Assembly: GCA_017441705.1 (NCBI GenBank)
Contig: JAFRWU010000009.1
Span: forward strand, 66,657-102,431
Length of the DNA: 35,775 nt
Reading direction: 5' to 3'
Source: Clostridia bacterium
Lineage (GTDB): Bacteria; Bacillota; Clostridia; Oscillospirales; QAMX01
The translations under genes and the position numbers were made by a program. The stretch's first letter is position 1, and every line of letters starts with the position of its first letter. Positions 8,085-16,009 of the stretch are shown in pieces. The notes below the pieces were generated by a model. That model was not told the origin of the DNA, ran no database searches, and was given only the letters and a program-made list of their open reading frames with translations.

Positions 8085-9437
8085 TCAATAGATATCAGAA
8101 AGCGTGCGCGGGCGGATATGAGCCCCTACGCTGGCCACCATGCCCACCGAAACAAACATGGTCAGGACAGACGAACCGCCGTGGCTGTAAAACGGAAGCG
8201 TCAGTCCGATAACCGGCACGACGCCCATGCACATCCCGACGTTCAGCGACGTCTGGAAGATGATCATGGTCGCAACTCCGACCGCAACCAGATAGGAGAA
8301 TTTGTCGTGACGGACCTTTCTGGCTACCAGAAGGCAGATCACGACGATTCCGATCAGGATACCGATCGCGGCGATCGCACCGAAAAAGCCCATCTCCTCA
8401 CAGATCACCGAGAAGATGAAGTCGGTGTGCTTGGCGGGAAGGTTGCCGGGATTGGAATACTGCGTCACGGCTCCTTTGCCATACCCCATTCCCGTCAGAC
8501 CGCCGTGTGAAATGGCGATCTTGGAAATATAGCCGTGATATCCCTTGCCTTCCAGATCCAGCGTGGGATCCAATACCACCAATATGCGCATTTTCTGATA
8601 ATAGTCGAGAAGATAGTTCCAGATGAGCGGCGTCGCAAGCACCAAAGCGCCTGCGCCGAAGGCAAGGTAACGAAGCTTGACCCCGGCCGCGAACATCATG
8701 ACCGCAAACAGGATGCCGTAAGCGAGAAGCATGCCGTCGTCTTTGGAAAGCAGCAGCGCCGCGGCATATACGGCAAAATGCAGGGTTGCGATCAGAACGC
8801 CCTTGAACTTCGTGATGCCGCTTCCGATCATATCCAGCCTTTTGGCAAACGTGATGATCATGATGATCTTTACCACCTCGCCAGGCTGTACGCCGAGATC
8901 CAGCGAACCGATCCTGAAACGGATCCATCCGGTGTTGATCCCTGCCGAGCGCCCGAACACAAGGACGGAAAGAAGAGTCAGTACGCCGACGGCCATCACG
9001 ATGCGCCAGAAAACCGTCAGATGGGAAACGTCGAACATGGCGATGAAGAAATATGCCGTAACGCCGAGAACGATCGAGACGATCTGTACGGTCAGGGACG
9101 TGACGTGCGTGCTGGCTATCATGAAAAGTCCGTATACCGACGCCAGTACCGAGAGAAGGAGCAGCGGCCAGTTTATGCTGATGAAATAGTTTCTGACCGC
9201 CCCGAGGAAAGTCAGAACGCCTTGAAACACCGCGCCGCTGGAATGACGTCCGCCGCGCATATGCAAAAAGGAAAGAAAGCCGCGTCTTTCCTTTACGGCG
9301 TGCCGGTTTCCGTCTTCCGTGAGTCTCTGTGTATCATAGGCCGGCCTTGAGTGCTTCGGGCTCCCGTGTTTCCCCTTGGGTCCGAAGACCGAAGTGAGCC
9401 TTTGTTTGATTGTTTCCCAAAAACGTATCGGCTTCAC
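8085..9437 (-). CDS. SEDS-family peptidoglycan glycosyltransferase (RodA/FtsW/SpoVE type)
   Basis: A 450-residue polytopic membrane protein of the SEDS family, which polymerises lipid II into glycan strands together with a class B penicillin-binding protein. About ten hydrophobic segments run from residue ~88 to the end. Family signatures are present: VQPGEVVK, the extracellular KHTDFIFSVICEEMGFFG, and GLTLPFYSHGGSS near the C-terminus. It differs from most relatives in a basic, hydrophilic N-terminal extension of about 75 residues before the first membrane helix. The start is a GTG with AAGGAG seven bases upstream, and the leader contains two strong inverted repeats. I cannot decide between RodA (elongation), FtsW (division) and a sporulation paralogue. 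Confidence 0.88.
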   Translation of the reverse strand: MKPIRFWETIKQRLTSVFGPKGKHGSPKHSRPAYDTQRLTEDGNRHAVKERRGFLSFLHMRGGRHSSGAVFQGVLTFLGAVRNYFISINWPLLLLSVLASVYGLFMIASTHVTSLTVQIVSIVLGVTAYFFIAMFDVSHLTVFWRIVMAVGVLTLLSVLVFGRSAGINTGWIRFRIGSLDLGVQPGEVVKIIMIITFAKRLDMIGSGITKFKGVLIATLHFAVYAAALLLSKDDGMLLAYGILFAVMMFAAGVKLRYLAFGAGALVLATPLIWNYLLDYYQKMRILVVLDPTLDLEGKGYHGYISKIAISHGGLTGMGYGKGAVTQYSNPGNLPAKHTDFIFSVICEEMGFFGAIAAIGILIGIVVICLLVARKVRHDKFSYLVAVGVATMIIFQTSLNVGMCMGVVPVIGLTLPFYSHGGSSVLTMFVSVGMVASVGAHIRPRTLSDIY

Positions 9438-9538
9438 GTTCCGTCTCCTTGTCCGCTGCAGCGGGTTCGAACCGTCCGCAAAGGACGGTCGTATCCTTTT
9501 TTATCATATCATAAACCCGCAAAAAATGGAAGTGCCAA
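9438..9538 (-). promoter_or_regulatory. Structured leader and possible promoter of the SEDS gene
   Basis: On the minus strand TTGGCA (9538-9533) is followed after 19 bases by TATGAT (9513-9508); the spacer is long, so the promoter is tentative. Between it and the ribosome binding site lie a hairpin ACCGTCC/GGACGGT (9471-9489), the palindrome GGTTCGAACC, and CCGCTGCAGCGG (9453-9464) directly before the AAGGAG. These could affect translation of the gene. Confidence 0.35.
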
Positions 9539-9581
9539 ATTGCGGTTTGCCGGAATTCCCGTCGTTCTTTTTCCGGAGCGC

Positions 9582-9610
9582 TTGTCTCTTGAGCGAAGAC
9601 ATGCTATACT
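9582..9610 (+). promoter_or_regulatory. Possible antisense promoter facing the YcxB-like gene
   Basis: TTGTCT (9582-9587), 17-base spacer, TATACT (9605-9610), with a TG in the extended -10 position. It points into the 3' end of the minus-strand YcxB-like gene and has no plus-strand gene directly after it. Confidence 0.35.
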
Positions 9611-9617
9611 GGTATCG

Positions 9618-10145
9618 TTATTCCGCATCAGGTTTTTTTGTGAAACAGGCGCGGAACGCTTCTTCTTCCCCTTCCCCGAAGGCCGTTTTCGGAACGATCA
9701 GAAGATTTCCGTTCTGAAACTGCAGGAGATAGATCCCTTCAAACGGGGTGAGCGTTTCGATTTCATCGTAAGTAAACTCTTTTTGATAGATCTCTTCTCC
9801 GTCGCCGCTTTCCACGCGCACGCCCCGGTCGTCGACCGTCAGCGTCTGTTCCCGGAACATGCTGCCGTCGTCCTGCTTGATGGAATTGACGAGCGCCGCC
9901 TTGGTTCCTGCTTTGGCGATCAGGGGAAAAAGCAGCGCAATGATCGCCGCGCCGGCCGCCGCAGCCAGGGCGGTAACCAGATAATCCCGGCGGAAAATCG
10001 CCATCGCGATCCCTCCGCACAGCAATACCAGTCCGGCGGCGATCAGTCTTTGACTTCGGATCCGCTTTTTGAAGTCCCCGGTCTCCATCAGATATTTGCC
10101 GTAGGATTCATAATCGTCGGCGGACAGCTTATACTGCAGTACCAT
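9618..10145 (-). CDS. YcxB-like two-helix membrane protein
   Basis: A 175-residue protein whose opening (YKLSADDYESYGKYL) and C-terminal beta-rich region (FTYDEIETLTPFEGIYLL, then LLIVPKTAF) match the YcxB-like family. Two membrane helices are predicted at about residues 33-51 and 54-76, and the remainder should be cytoplasmic. The function of the family is unknown. I place the start at 10145, where GGAAAGGGA precedes an ATG and the family-like N-terminus begins; an in-frame extension to 10250 crosses the promoter region and overlaps the start of the divergent ybaK. It lies upstream of the SEDS gene but about 180 bases away, so it may be transcribed separately. Confidence 0.8.
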   Translation of the reverse strand: MVLQYKLSADDYESYGKYLMETGDFKKRIRSQRLIAAGLVLLCGGIAMAIFRRDYLVTALAAAAGAAIIALLFPLIAKAGTKAALVNSIKQDDGSMFREQTLTVDDRGVRVESGDGEEIYQKEFTYDEIETLTPFEGIYLLQFQNGNLLIVPKTAFGEGEEEAFRACFTKKPDAE

Positions 10146-10208
10146 GTTTTCCCTTTCCTTTCCTGTCGTCAATTGCGTATGTAAGTTCCCGTTCACATTT
10201 CTTCGTGC

Positions 10209-10236
10209 ATTATAAGGAGTCGTATCCATGGAAAAA
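10209..10236 (-). promoter_or_regulatory. Possible promoter for the YcxB-like gene
   Basis: A perfect TATAAT on the minus strand (10214-10209) lies about 65 bases upstream of the start. The -35 region 16 bases further up (TTTTTC) is poor, and it overlaps the first codons of the divergent ybaK, so confidence is limited. Confidence 0.35.
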
Positions 10237-10707
10237 CATCCGATGACCAATGCCGTACGCCTTTTGAAAGCAGCGGGCGTTCCCTATTCACTCATCGAAT
10301 ACGAGGTTGACGAGGACGACCTTTCGGGCACGAGCGTCGCGCGCAAAACTGGACTCGATCCGGAACGCGTCTTCAAGACGCTGGTTACTGTGGGAGACAA
10401 GAACGGCGTATTCGTCTTTTGCATCCCGGTCGGTTACGAGCTTGATCTCAAAAAGGCCGCCGCCGCGTGCGGCGCCAAAAAGATCGAGATGCTCAGACTG
10501 TCGGAGCTCTTTCAGGTCACCGGTTATATCCGGGGCGGCTGTTCCCCGATCGGCATGAAAAAGGACTATCCGGTGTTTATGGATGAAAGCGCTCTTCTTT
10601 GGGAGGAGATCGCTCTCAGCGCCGGCGCGCGCGGCCTTCAGCTTCTGATCCGGCCTGAAGATCTGATTTCTTTCCGCTCTGTCAAAACGGCGGATCTCAT
10701 CGTCTGA
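10228..10707 (+). CDS. ybaK: Cys-tRNA(Pro)/Cys-tRNA(Cys) deacylase YbaK (EbsC)
   Basis: A 159-residue aminoacyl-tRNA editing protein that hydrolyses mischarged Cys-tRNA(Pro) in trans. The sequence follows YbaK throughout: TNAVRLLKAAGVPY near the N-terminus, the DDLSGTSVARKTGLDPERVFKTLV region, the core VFCIPVGYELDLKKAA, and the family motif YIRGGCSPIGMKK. The length is normal. AAGGAG lies eight bases before the ATG. It is a single-gene unit ending in a strong terminator. A second, distinct proline-tRNA editing protein (PrdX) is encoded at 16.6-17.2 kb, so the organism can clear both Cys- and Ala-tRNA(Pro). Confidence 0.94.
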   Translation: MEKHPMTNAVRLLKAAGVPYSLIEYEVDEDDLSGTSVARKTGLDPERVFKTLVTVGDKNGVFVFCIPVGYELDLKKAAAACGAKKIEMLRLSELFQVTGYIRGGCSPIGMKKDYPVFMDESALLWEEIALSAGARGLQLLIRPEDLISFRSVKTADLIV

Positions 10708-10725
10708 TTTCAACGGCGCCGCGAT

Positions 10726-10761
10726 CCCTCCGCATCCCTCGGGAGCGGAGGGTTACTTTTT
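10726..10761 (+). terminator. Rho-independent terminator of ybaK
   Basis: CCCTCCGC (10726-10733) pairs with GCGGAGGG (10745-10752) and is followed by TTACTTTTT. The U-tract exists on the plus strand only; the last codons of the convergent hydrolase gene overlap it. Confidence 0.85.
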
Positions 10762-11466
10762 GCATGCGTCAAAAATAAATCCGTACCAGAGCTCCTTCGC
10801 TTCCGGCGAAAGATCGCAGTGTCCCCTTCCCGGAACCTCGCAGTACGTGACCGTATGCGTTTCGGAAAGAAGCTTTACGAATCTGTCGGAGTGCTTCTCT
10901 TTGTTGACCGAAAGATCGCTTTCGCAGTGCGCGACGAAGTACGGGATGTCCGGCATATTTTGGGCGAGATGCAGAGGCGAAGACGTTTTCATCGCTTCTT
11001 CAAGCGGCATACCGTAATCCCCGAAAGCGGATACCAGCGTGCGCGGCAGGTCGTCCCTCTCCGTATAATGATACGGCAGATCGCATACGGGACAATTGGC
11101 CGCGGCGGCAGTCGGCGTCTTTTTTGCGTGATATGCATAAGCAAGCGCGCACAGCCCGCCCATGCTCCCGCCCGTTGAAATCAGAGGGAAGCCTTCGGGG
11201 TGCGCATAGAGCTCAAAAAGACAGTCGATCACTTCGTCGGTCAGGGAAACCGCTTCCTTGTTCATCCAGGCCCACGGGTTGATATAGGGAATGACAAAGA
11301 GGATCCCGCGTTCAGCGTATAGCGCGGCTTCGTCAGAATCCTCGCGGATCATACGCGTATTCCCCCCGAGCCCGATAAACTGCAGGACGATCCCTTTCGG
11401 CGCTCCATTCAAAAGACGTCGGTTCGTGTATGCAAACAAAGGCAGCGTTTCTTCCGTGATTGTCAT
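10753..11466 (-). CDS. Alpha/beta hydrolase
   Basis: A 237-residue alpha/beta-hydrolase-fold protein. The nucleophile elbow is GGSMGG with Ser101. A plausible triad is completed by the acid in HCESDLSVN and the His in GRGHCDLSPEA near the C-terminus. There is no signal peptide, so it is cytoplasmic. GGGAG lies seven bases before the ATG. It is the last gene of the seven-gene prdX-copA operon, 13 bases after pcp. The substrate cannot be told; an esterase or peptidase acting on small molecules is possible. Confidence 0.82.
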   Translation of the reverse strand: MTITEETLPLFAYTNRRLLNGAPKGIVLQFIGLGGNTRMIREDSDEAALYAERGILFVIPYINPWAWMNKEAVSLTDEVIDCLFELYAHPEGFPLISTGGSMGGLCALAYAYHAKKTPTAAAANCPVCDLPYHYTERDDLPRTLVSAFGDYGMPLEEAMKTSSPLHLAQNMPDIPYFVAHCESDLSVNKEKHSDRFVKLLSETHTVTYCEVPGRGHCDLSPEAKELWYGFIFDACKK

Positions 11467-11479
11467 TTTGTATCTCCCT

Positions 11480-12100
11480 TTATCGTGTATTCGTATGATT
11501 ATCCGTCAGAAAAACAAGCGCGGCTTCAAGCCCCTTCACGATCTCCGGCAGCGGCATGGCGGGCGTTCCCGGCGGCATGCCCGGAAGCTGTTCCGGGACG
11601 GCGGGGACGTGAAGAAACCCGCCGTGCGCGCCGCTTTTTCTTTTTTCCAGCTCGTAAAGAAGAACGTAGAAGAGATGGTTGCAGACGAAGCTTCCCGCCG
11701 AAAGGGATACCTCCGCGGGAACTCCCGCGTCCCCGATGGCGCGCGCAAGAGCTTTGACCGGGAGGCGTGAAAAATATGCCGCGGGACCCGTCTCTTCGAT
11801 CGGCCTTTCTTCCGGTTGATCGCCCGCGTTATCGGGGATGCGCGCATCGTCCAGGTTGAGGGCCGTCCGTTCCACAGAGATCTTCTTTCGCCCGGCGGCC
11901 TGGCCGATCAGAAGCACGAGATCCGGATCGTATTCAGAAAGCAAGGAGCGGAGCATCTCGCCGGACGTTCGGAATACCGTCGGGATCTCTTTTTTAAGAA
12001 GAGTCACCCCTTCCGGCGCGCGTATCCTTTTGACCGCTTCCCACGCGGGATTGATCGCGGCTCCGCCGAAGGGATCGAAGCCCGTCATCAGTACGATCAT
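11480..12100 (-). CDS. pcp: Pyroglutamyl peptidase (pyrrolidone carboxyl peptidase, family C15)
   Basis: A 206-residue cysteine peptidase that removes N-terminal pyroglutamate from peptides in the cytoplasm. It starts with the family hallmark TGFDPFGG and has the catalytic Glu77 (ISVERTALNLDDARIPDN region), Cys140 (AGSFVCNHLFY) and His164 (GGFLHVPAVPEQ). These correspond in spacing to the Glu81, Cys144 and His168 triad of bacillary enzymes. AAGGAG precedes the ATG. It lies 12 bases after the short-chain dehydrogenase and 13 bases before the hydrolase. The C-terminal tail has a Pro/Gly-rich stretch (PGMPPGTPAMPLP), slightly unusual for the family. Confidence 0.93.
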   Translation of the reverse strand: MIVLMTGFDPFGGAAINPAWEAVKRIRAPEGVTLLKKEIPTVFRTSGEMLRSLLSEYDPDLVLLIGQAAGRKKISVERTALNLDDARIPDNAGDQPEERPIEETGPAAYFSRLPVKALARAIGDAGVPAEVSLSAGSFVCNHLFYVLLYELEKRKSGAHGGFLHVPAVPEQLPGMPPGTPAMPLPEIVKGLEAALVFLTDNHTNTR

Positions 12101-12112
12101 CTAACAGTCTCC

Positions 12113-12883
12113 TTACTTTTTCGGGGATTTCCCCTGCTGCCTGCACCAGGTGTTCATCACGAATCTCACCGGAAGCAGCTTGACAAGCCGTACCTGCATC
12201 CTGACCGGGAAGCCGAGGATCGATACCTCTTTCCCCTTCCGGATATCCTTCATGGCGCGTTCCGCGACCTGGCGAGCCGTGTAAAACCGATCATAGTAGG
12301 TAATGGTATCATCCCGGATTGCCCGATCAAAGAACTCGGTCTTGATCCAGCCGGGCGCTACCGCCGTGACGCCGATCCTTCTGTCCCGCAGCTCCATCCC
12401 GAGAGCGCGTGAAAAACTCATCACATACGCTTTGGTGGCGGCATACACGGCCATATACGGCACCGGCTGCCAGGAGGAATTGGATGCAAGATTCACGATC
12501 CTGCCTCCTTCCGGAATGTGGGGAAGAATCGCATATGTCACCGCCGTGAGAGACTTCGTATTGAGATCGATCATATCCTTCTGCTCGTCGAGAGGAAGCG
12601 ACCTGAACTCGCCGAAGAGGCCGAATCCCGCGGCGTTGACAAGCATCGAGACCTCAGCCTGTTCCCCGGAGATCCTTCTGGCAAGCTCGTCTGCGGCGTC
12701 TTCCCGGGAAAGATCCATCCGAACGGGGCGAACAGGCGTCCTGCATTCCTCCCGAAGCGCGATAAGCTTTTCTTCTCTCCTGGCGACTGCCCAGATTTCG
12801 TCATACTTTCCTTCCCGGTCCAGCGCCAGGACAAACTCTCTCCCGATACCGCTGGACGCTCCGGTGACGACGGCGATTTTCAT
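12113..12883 (-). CDS. Short-chain dehydrogenase/reductase (SDR)
   Basis: A 256-residue classical SDR oxidoreductase. The Rossmann cofactor motif TGASSGIG is at residues 7-14, NAAG at 83-86, a Ser in NLASNSS near 134-137, and the catalytic pair Tyr147-x3-Lys151. The Arg-rich stretch after the second strand (VARREEK) suggests NADP(H) preference. Two starts are possible: ATG at 12883 with GGGGA upstream, which gives the family-like MKIAVVTGASSG opening, and ATG at 12913, which overlaps the copA stop as ATGA but has no ribosome binding site. I prefer 12883. The substrate is unknown; nothing in copA or pcp predicts it. Confidence 0.88.
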   Translation of the reverse strand: MKIAVVTGASSGIGREFVLALDREGKYDEIWAVARREEKLIALREECRTPVRPVRMDLSREDAADELARRISGEQAEVSMLVNAAGFGLFGEFRSLPLDEQKDMIDLNTKSLTAVTYAILPHIPEGGRIVNLASNSSWQPVPYMAVYAATKAYVMSFSRALGMELRDRRIGVTAVAPGWIKTEFFDRAIRDDTITYYDRFYTARQVAERAMKDIRKGKEVSILGFPVRMQVRLVKLLPVRFVMNTWCRQQGKSPKK

Positions 12884-12909
12884 ATGCTGTCCCCGCTTTC
12901 GATTCAGAG

Positions 12910-15507
12910 TCATGATAAAGGATCCGCGCGGTTCGATACGACGGCTTCATCAATGCCGACAAGCTCGTAATCCTCTTCCGCGACGGCTTTTTTCATTGCC
13001 TCCGGATCCGGCACCCGAAGTGCGCGAACTACTGCCTTCCCCGTTTGATGATCCGCCTTCGCTTCTACGATTTCGGGCAGCGAGAGAAGCGCTTTGGATA
13101 CCGCCGCTTCACAGTGTTCGCACATCATCCCATCGATCCGAAGCGTCATTACGATCTCTTTCCGATCCATAGAGGCCTTTTCCTGCTCCGGATCTTTTTC
13201 TCCTCCGAACGAAAGGGATGCGATATCCGCCTCTTTCTTCAGCCGGCGGTCTTTTCCCGCACGATGGATTTTCAAGAGATTCAGTCTCAAAGCGTTTGAC
13301 ACTACGAAGAAGCTGGAAAGGCTCATGGCCAGCGCGGCATACATGGGATCGAGCGTGAGTCCGAAAAGACCCGCCGCCATGGGGATCCCGATGAGATTGT
13401 AGATGAATGCCCAGAACAGATTCTCATGAATATTGCGAACGGTTCCCCGGCAGAGCCGGATCGCCGCGGGTACGTCCAAAAGATCGCTTTTCATCAGAAC
13501 TACGTCGGCGGCGTTCACGGCCACGTCGGTTCCCGCTCCTATGGCGATCCCTACGTCGGCTCTTGTCAGCGCAGGCGCGTCGTTGATCCCGTCGCCCACC
13601 ATGGCGACTTTGCCTTTTTCCCGAAGAGCACGGATCACGCTTTCCTTGCCGTCCGGAAGCACGCCGGCAATCACGCGGTCGACTCCGGCGATCTTCCCGA
13701 TCGCACCGGCCGTCTTTTCGTTGTCGCCGGTCAGCATGACGACGCGGATCCCCATGTTTTGGAGCTCCTTTACGGCTTCCGCGCTCGTTGTCTTGATGAC
13801 GTCGGCAACCGCAATGATGCCGAGAAGGCGCCCCTTCCTGGAGAACAGAAGAGGCGTTTTGCCTTCGTCGGCAAACCCTTCGGCCGCAAGCTTCGTCGCG
13901 TCGTCAACAGGTACGACGCTTTCCATATACCGGAGACTGCCGCCGTAAAGCAAATCTTCTCCGATCCTTCCCGTCAGTCCGTTCCCCGGCAGCGCTTCAA
14001 AATCCGTAAGCTCTTCCGCTTCCGTGCTTAAGAATTCCTCTGCGTATGCGACGACGGCTTTCGCCAGCGGGTGCTCGCTTTTTCGTTCAAGGGCGAAGGC
14101 GCTCCGGATCAGTTCTTCTTCGCCGGAGCCGCCGGCAGGGCGGATATCCGTAACGTGCGGCGCGCCTTCCGTGATCGTCCCCGTTTTATCGAGCGCGACG
14201 ATGGATATCCTTCCGGTTTCCTCCAGGGAAACCGCTGTTTTGAAAAGGATCCCGTTTCTGGCTCCGACTCCGCTTCCCACCATGATCGCCACCGGCGTGG
14301 CGAGTCCGAGAGCGCAGGGACAACTGATGACCAGCACCGCGATCCCATGTGCGAGCGCGTCCGCCGCAGGAGCCCCGAGGATCAGCCAGATCAACGTAGT
14401 CAAAAGAGCGATCCCGAGCACCGCGGGGACGAATACGCCTGCGACCTTATCGGCGATTTTGGCGATCGGAGCCTTTGTCGCGGCTGCGTCGCCGACCATT
14501 TTTATGATCTGGGCAAGAGTCGTATCCTCTCCGACGCGCGACGCACGGCAGAAGAGAAAGCCCGACTCGTTGATGGTAGCGGCGGAAACCGGATCGCCTT
14601 CACTTTTGTCCACAGGGATGCTTTCTCCGGTCAAAGCGGCTTCGTTTACGGCACTGGATCCCGAAAGCACCGTGCCGTCCACCGGGATGCTCTCTCCCGG
14701 CTTAACGGCGAAAACGTCCCCCGTCTTCACCTGTTCAACCGGTACCGTCACTTCTTTACCGTCCCGAATCAGGACGGCCTTCTTCGGCGCAAGCCGCATC
14801 AGGCTTTTCAGCGCGTCGGTGGTTTTTCCCTTGGAACGCGCTTCCAGCATTTTTCCGACCGTGATCAGGGTCAGTATCATAGCCGCGGATTCGAAATACA
14901 AATCGCTTGAAAGCCGCATGACCGCGGCGTGATCGCCCAGCCTCGCGGCTTCGCACATCCGGAAAAGCGTGACGACGCTCCAGATATAGGAGACAGACGC
15001 TCCCATCGCAACCAGCGTATCCATGTTCGGCGCGCCGTGAAGAAGGCTCTTGAAGCCGCTGACAAAGAACTTTTGATTGATCACGAGAACGATCCCGGCG
15101 AGAAGCAGTTCCGCAAGTCCCAGAGCGACGTGGTTTTCGGAAAGCCAGGCGGGAAGCGGCCATCCCCACATCATATGACCCATGGAAAGATACATCAGCA
15201 CAAGAAGGAATCCTATCGATGCGACCAGTCTTCTGAGAATCGCAGGCGTCTCCCTGTCGCGAAGCGCTTCCTCACCCGGGATCGCACGTCCCGTTTCCGT
15301 TGACCTTCCGCCCTTTGGTGAAGCGCCGTATCCGGCCGCTTCCACAGCCGCGATGATCGCGCCGTCGTCTGCAGTGCCTTCAACTCCCATGGAATTCGTC
15401 AGAAGACTTACGGCGCAGGACGTCACGCCCGTCACCTTTCCCACGGCTTTTTCTATTCTTGCACTGCAGGCCGCGCAGCTCATCCCCGTAATGTCGTATT
15501 GTCTCAC
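12910..15507 (-). CDS. copA: Copper-translocating P1B-type ATPase with HMA domains at both ends
   Basis: An 865-residue Cu(+)-exporting ATPase in the cytoplasmic membrane. The N-terminal heavy-metal domain has GMSCAAC with Cys11 and Cys14. The P-type core shows TGES (293-296), the transport motif CPC (Cys396, Cys398), the phosphorylated Asp440 in DKTGT, the SEHP motif with His479, and GDGIND (638-643). Tyr703-Asn704 and the MSLSS segment in the last helices are the Cu(I) signature. Beyond a charged linker, residues about 785-865 form a second metal-binding domain with GMMCEHC (Cys796, Cys799), resembling a fused CopZ chaperone. The GTG start has AGGAGG five bases upstream, and it overlaps the stop of the upstream basic-protein gene (GTGA). 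No CsoR or CopY regulator is present nearby. Confidence 0.95.
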   Translation of the reverse strand: MRQYDITGMSCAACSARIEKAVGKVTGVTSCAVSLLTNSMGVEGTADDGAIIAAVEAAGYGASPKGGRSTETGRAIPGEEALRDRETPAILRRLVASIGFLLVLMYLSMGHMMWGWPLPAWLSENHVALGLAELLLAGIVLVINQKFFVSGFKSLLHGAPNMDTLVAMGASVSYIWSVVTLFRMCEAARLGDHAAVMRLSSDLYFESAAMILTLITVGKMLEARSKGKTTDALKSLMRLAPKKAVLIRDGKEVTVPVEQVKTGDVFAVKPGESIPVDGTVLSGSSAVNEAALTGESIPVDKSEGDPVSAATINESGFLFCRASRVGEDTTLAQIIKMVGDAAATKAPIAKIADKVAGVFVPAVLGIALLTTLIWLILGAPAADALAHGIAVLVISCPCALGLATPVAIMVGSGVGARNGILFKTAVSLEETGRISIVALDKTGTITEGAPHVTDIRPAGGSGEEELIRSAFALERKSEHPLAKAVVAYAEEFLSTEAEELTDFEALPGNGLTGRIGEDLLYGGSLRYMESVVPVDDATKLAAEGFADEGKTPLLFSRKGRLLGIIAVADVIKTTSAEAVKELQNMGIRVVMLTGDNEKTAGAIGKIAGVDRVIAGVLPDGKESVIRALREKGKVAMVGDGINDAPALTRADVGIAIGAGTDVAVNAADVVLMKSDLLDVPAAIRLCRGTVRNIHENLFWAFIYNLIGIPMAAGLFGLTLDPMYAALAMSLSSFFVVSNALRLNLLKIHRAGKDRRLKKEADIASLSFGGEKDPEQEKASMDRKEIVMTLRIDGMMCEHCEAAVSKALLSLPEIVEAKADHQTGKAVVRALRVPDPEAMKKAVAEEDYELVGIDEAVVSNRADPLS

Positions 15508-15995
15508 TTACGCCTCCTGAAATATCGATCGACGCGCCGCTTTGCGCGTCTGGTTCTCCGTGCCGCGCTTTTTTCGTTCTTTTTCCCCTCTTTGACGGCG
15601 ATCTTTCCGATACGGCCGGAATATTTATCTTCGCGTCTCGCGCGTTTTTCGCTGTGGATCACGATCCTTTCAAGCTTCGGGATGTCTTCCAGCCGGGAAG
15701 CAAGGCGTCGTCCGTTTCGTCTTTCCTTGACGGCTTCCTGCCGGTAAAAGGCCTCCTTGCCGAACAGAAGATACTCTCCGATTCCCAGAAGGATCGCTAT
15801 GGTATCGGCGCGGCTTTTTTCACCCGTCAGTCGTTTGATGCGCCTTGCATCCCTTTTTTTGGCGCGTGCGGTTTTTTTCAGAAGCTTTCTTTCGGTCTTC
15901 GATGCGCTGAACAGACGCAGGATCCCGTAAAGAGCCGCGTCGGTTCGCTCCGCGGCGGCCGTGCGGATCAGCGCGTCGTTTTTGTCCCAAAGCAT
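15504..15995 (-). CDS. Strongly basic hypothetical protein coupled to copA
   Basis: A 163-residue protein I do not recognise. About 52 residues are Lys or Arg against about 21 acidic ones, so it is very basic (net roughly +30). Basic clusters occur near residues 36-57, 92-98 and throughout the C-terminus, which ends in RRAKRRVDRYFRRRK. One short hydrophobic patch (TIAILLGIGEYLLFG) lies in the middle. Such charge suggests nucleic-acid or polyanion binding, but this is inference. The start has GGGGA five bases upstream. Its TGA stop overlaps the copA GTG start by four bases, indicating translational coupling. It could be a spurious frame, but the tight fit between two genes and the long open frame favour a real gene. 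Confidence 0.6.
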   Translation of the reverse strand: MLWDKNDALIRTAAAERTDAALYGILRLFSASKTERKLLKKTARAKKRDARRIKRLTGEKSRADTIAILLGIGEYLLFGKEAFYRQEAVKERRNGRRLASRLEDIPKLERIVIHSEKRARREDKYSGRIGKIAVKEGKKNEKSAARRTRRAKRRVDRYFRRRK

Positions 15996-16009
15996 TCACA
16001 TCCCCGCTT

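Noticed and set aside
9453..9489. tRNA-like T-arm sequence (GGTTCGAACC) upstream of the SEDS gene
   Set aside because: The flanking bases do not form a 5-bp T-stem, and no acceptor, D or anticodon arms are found on either strand.
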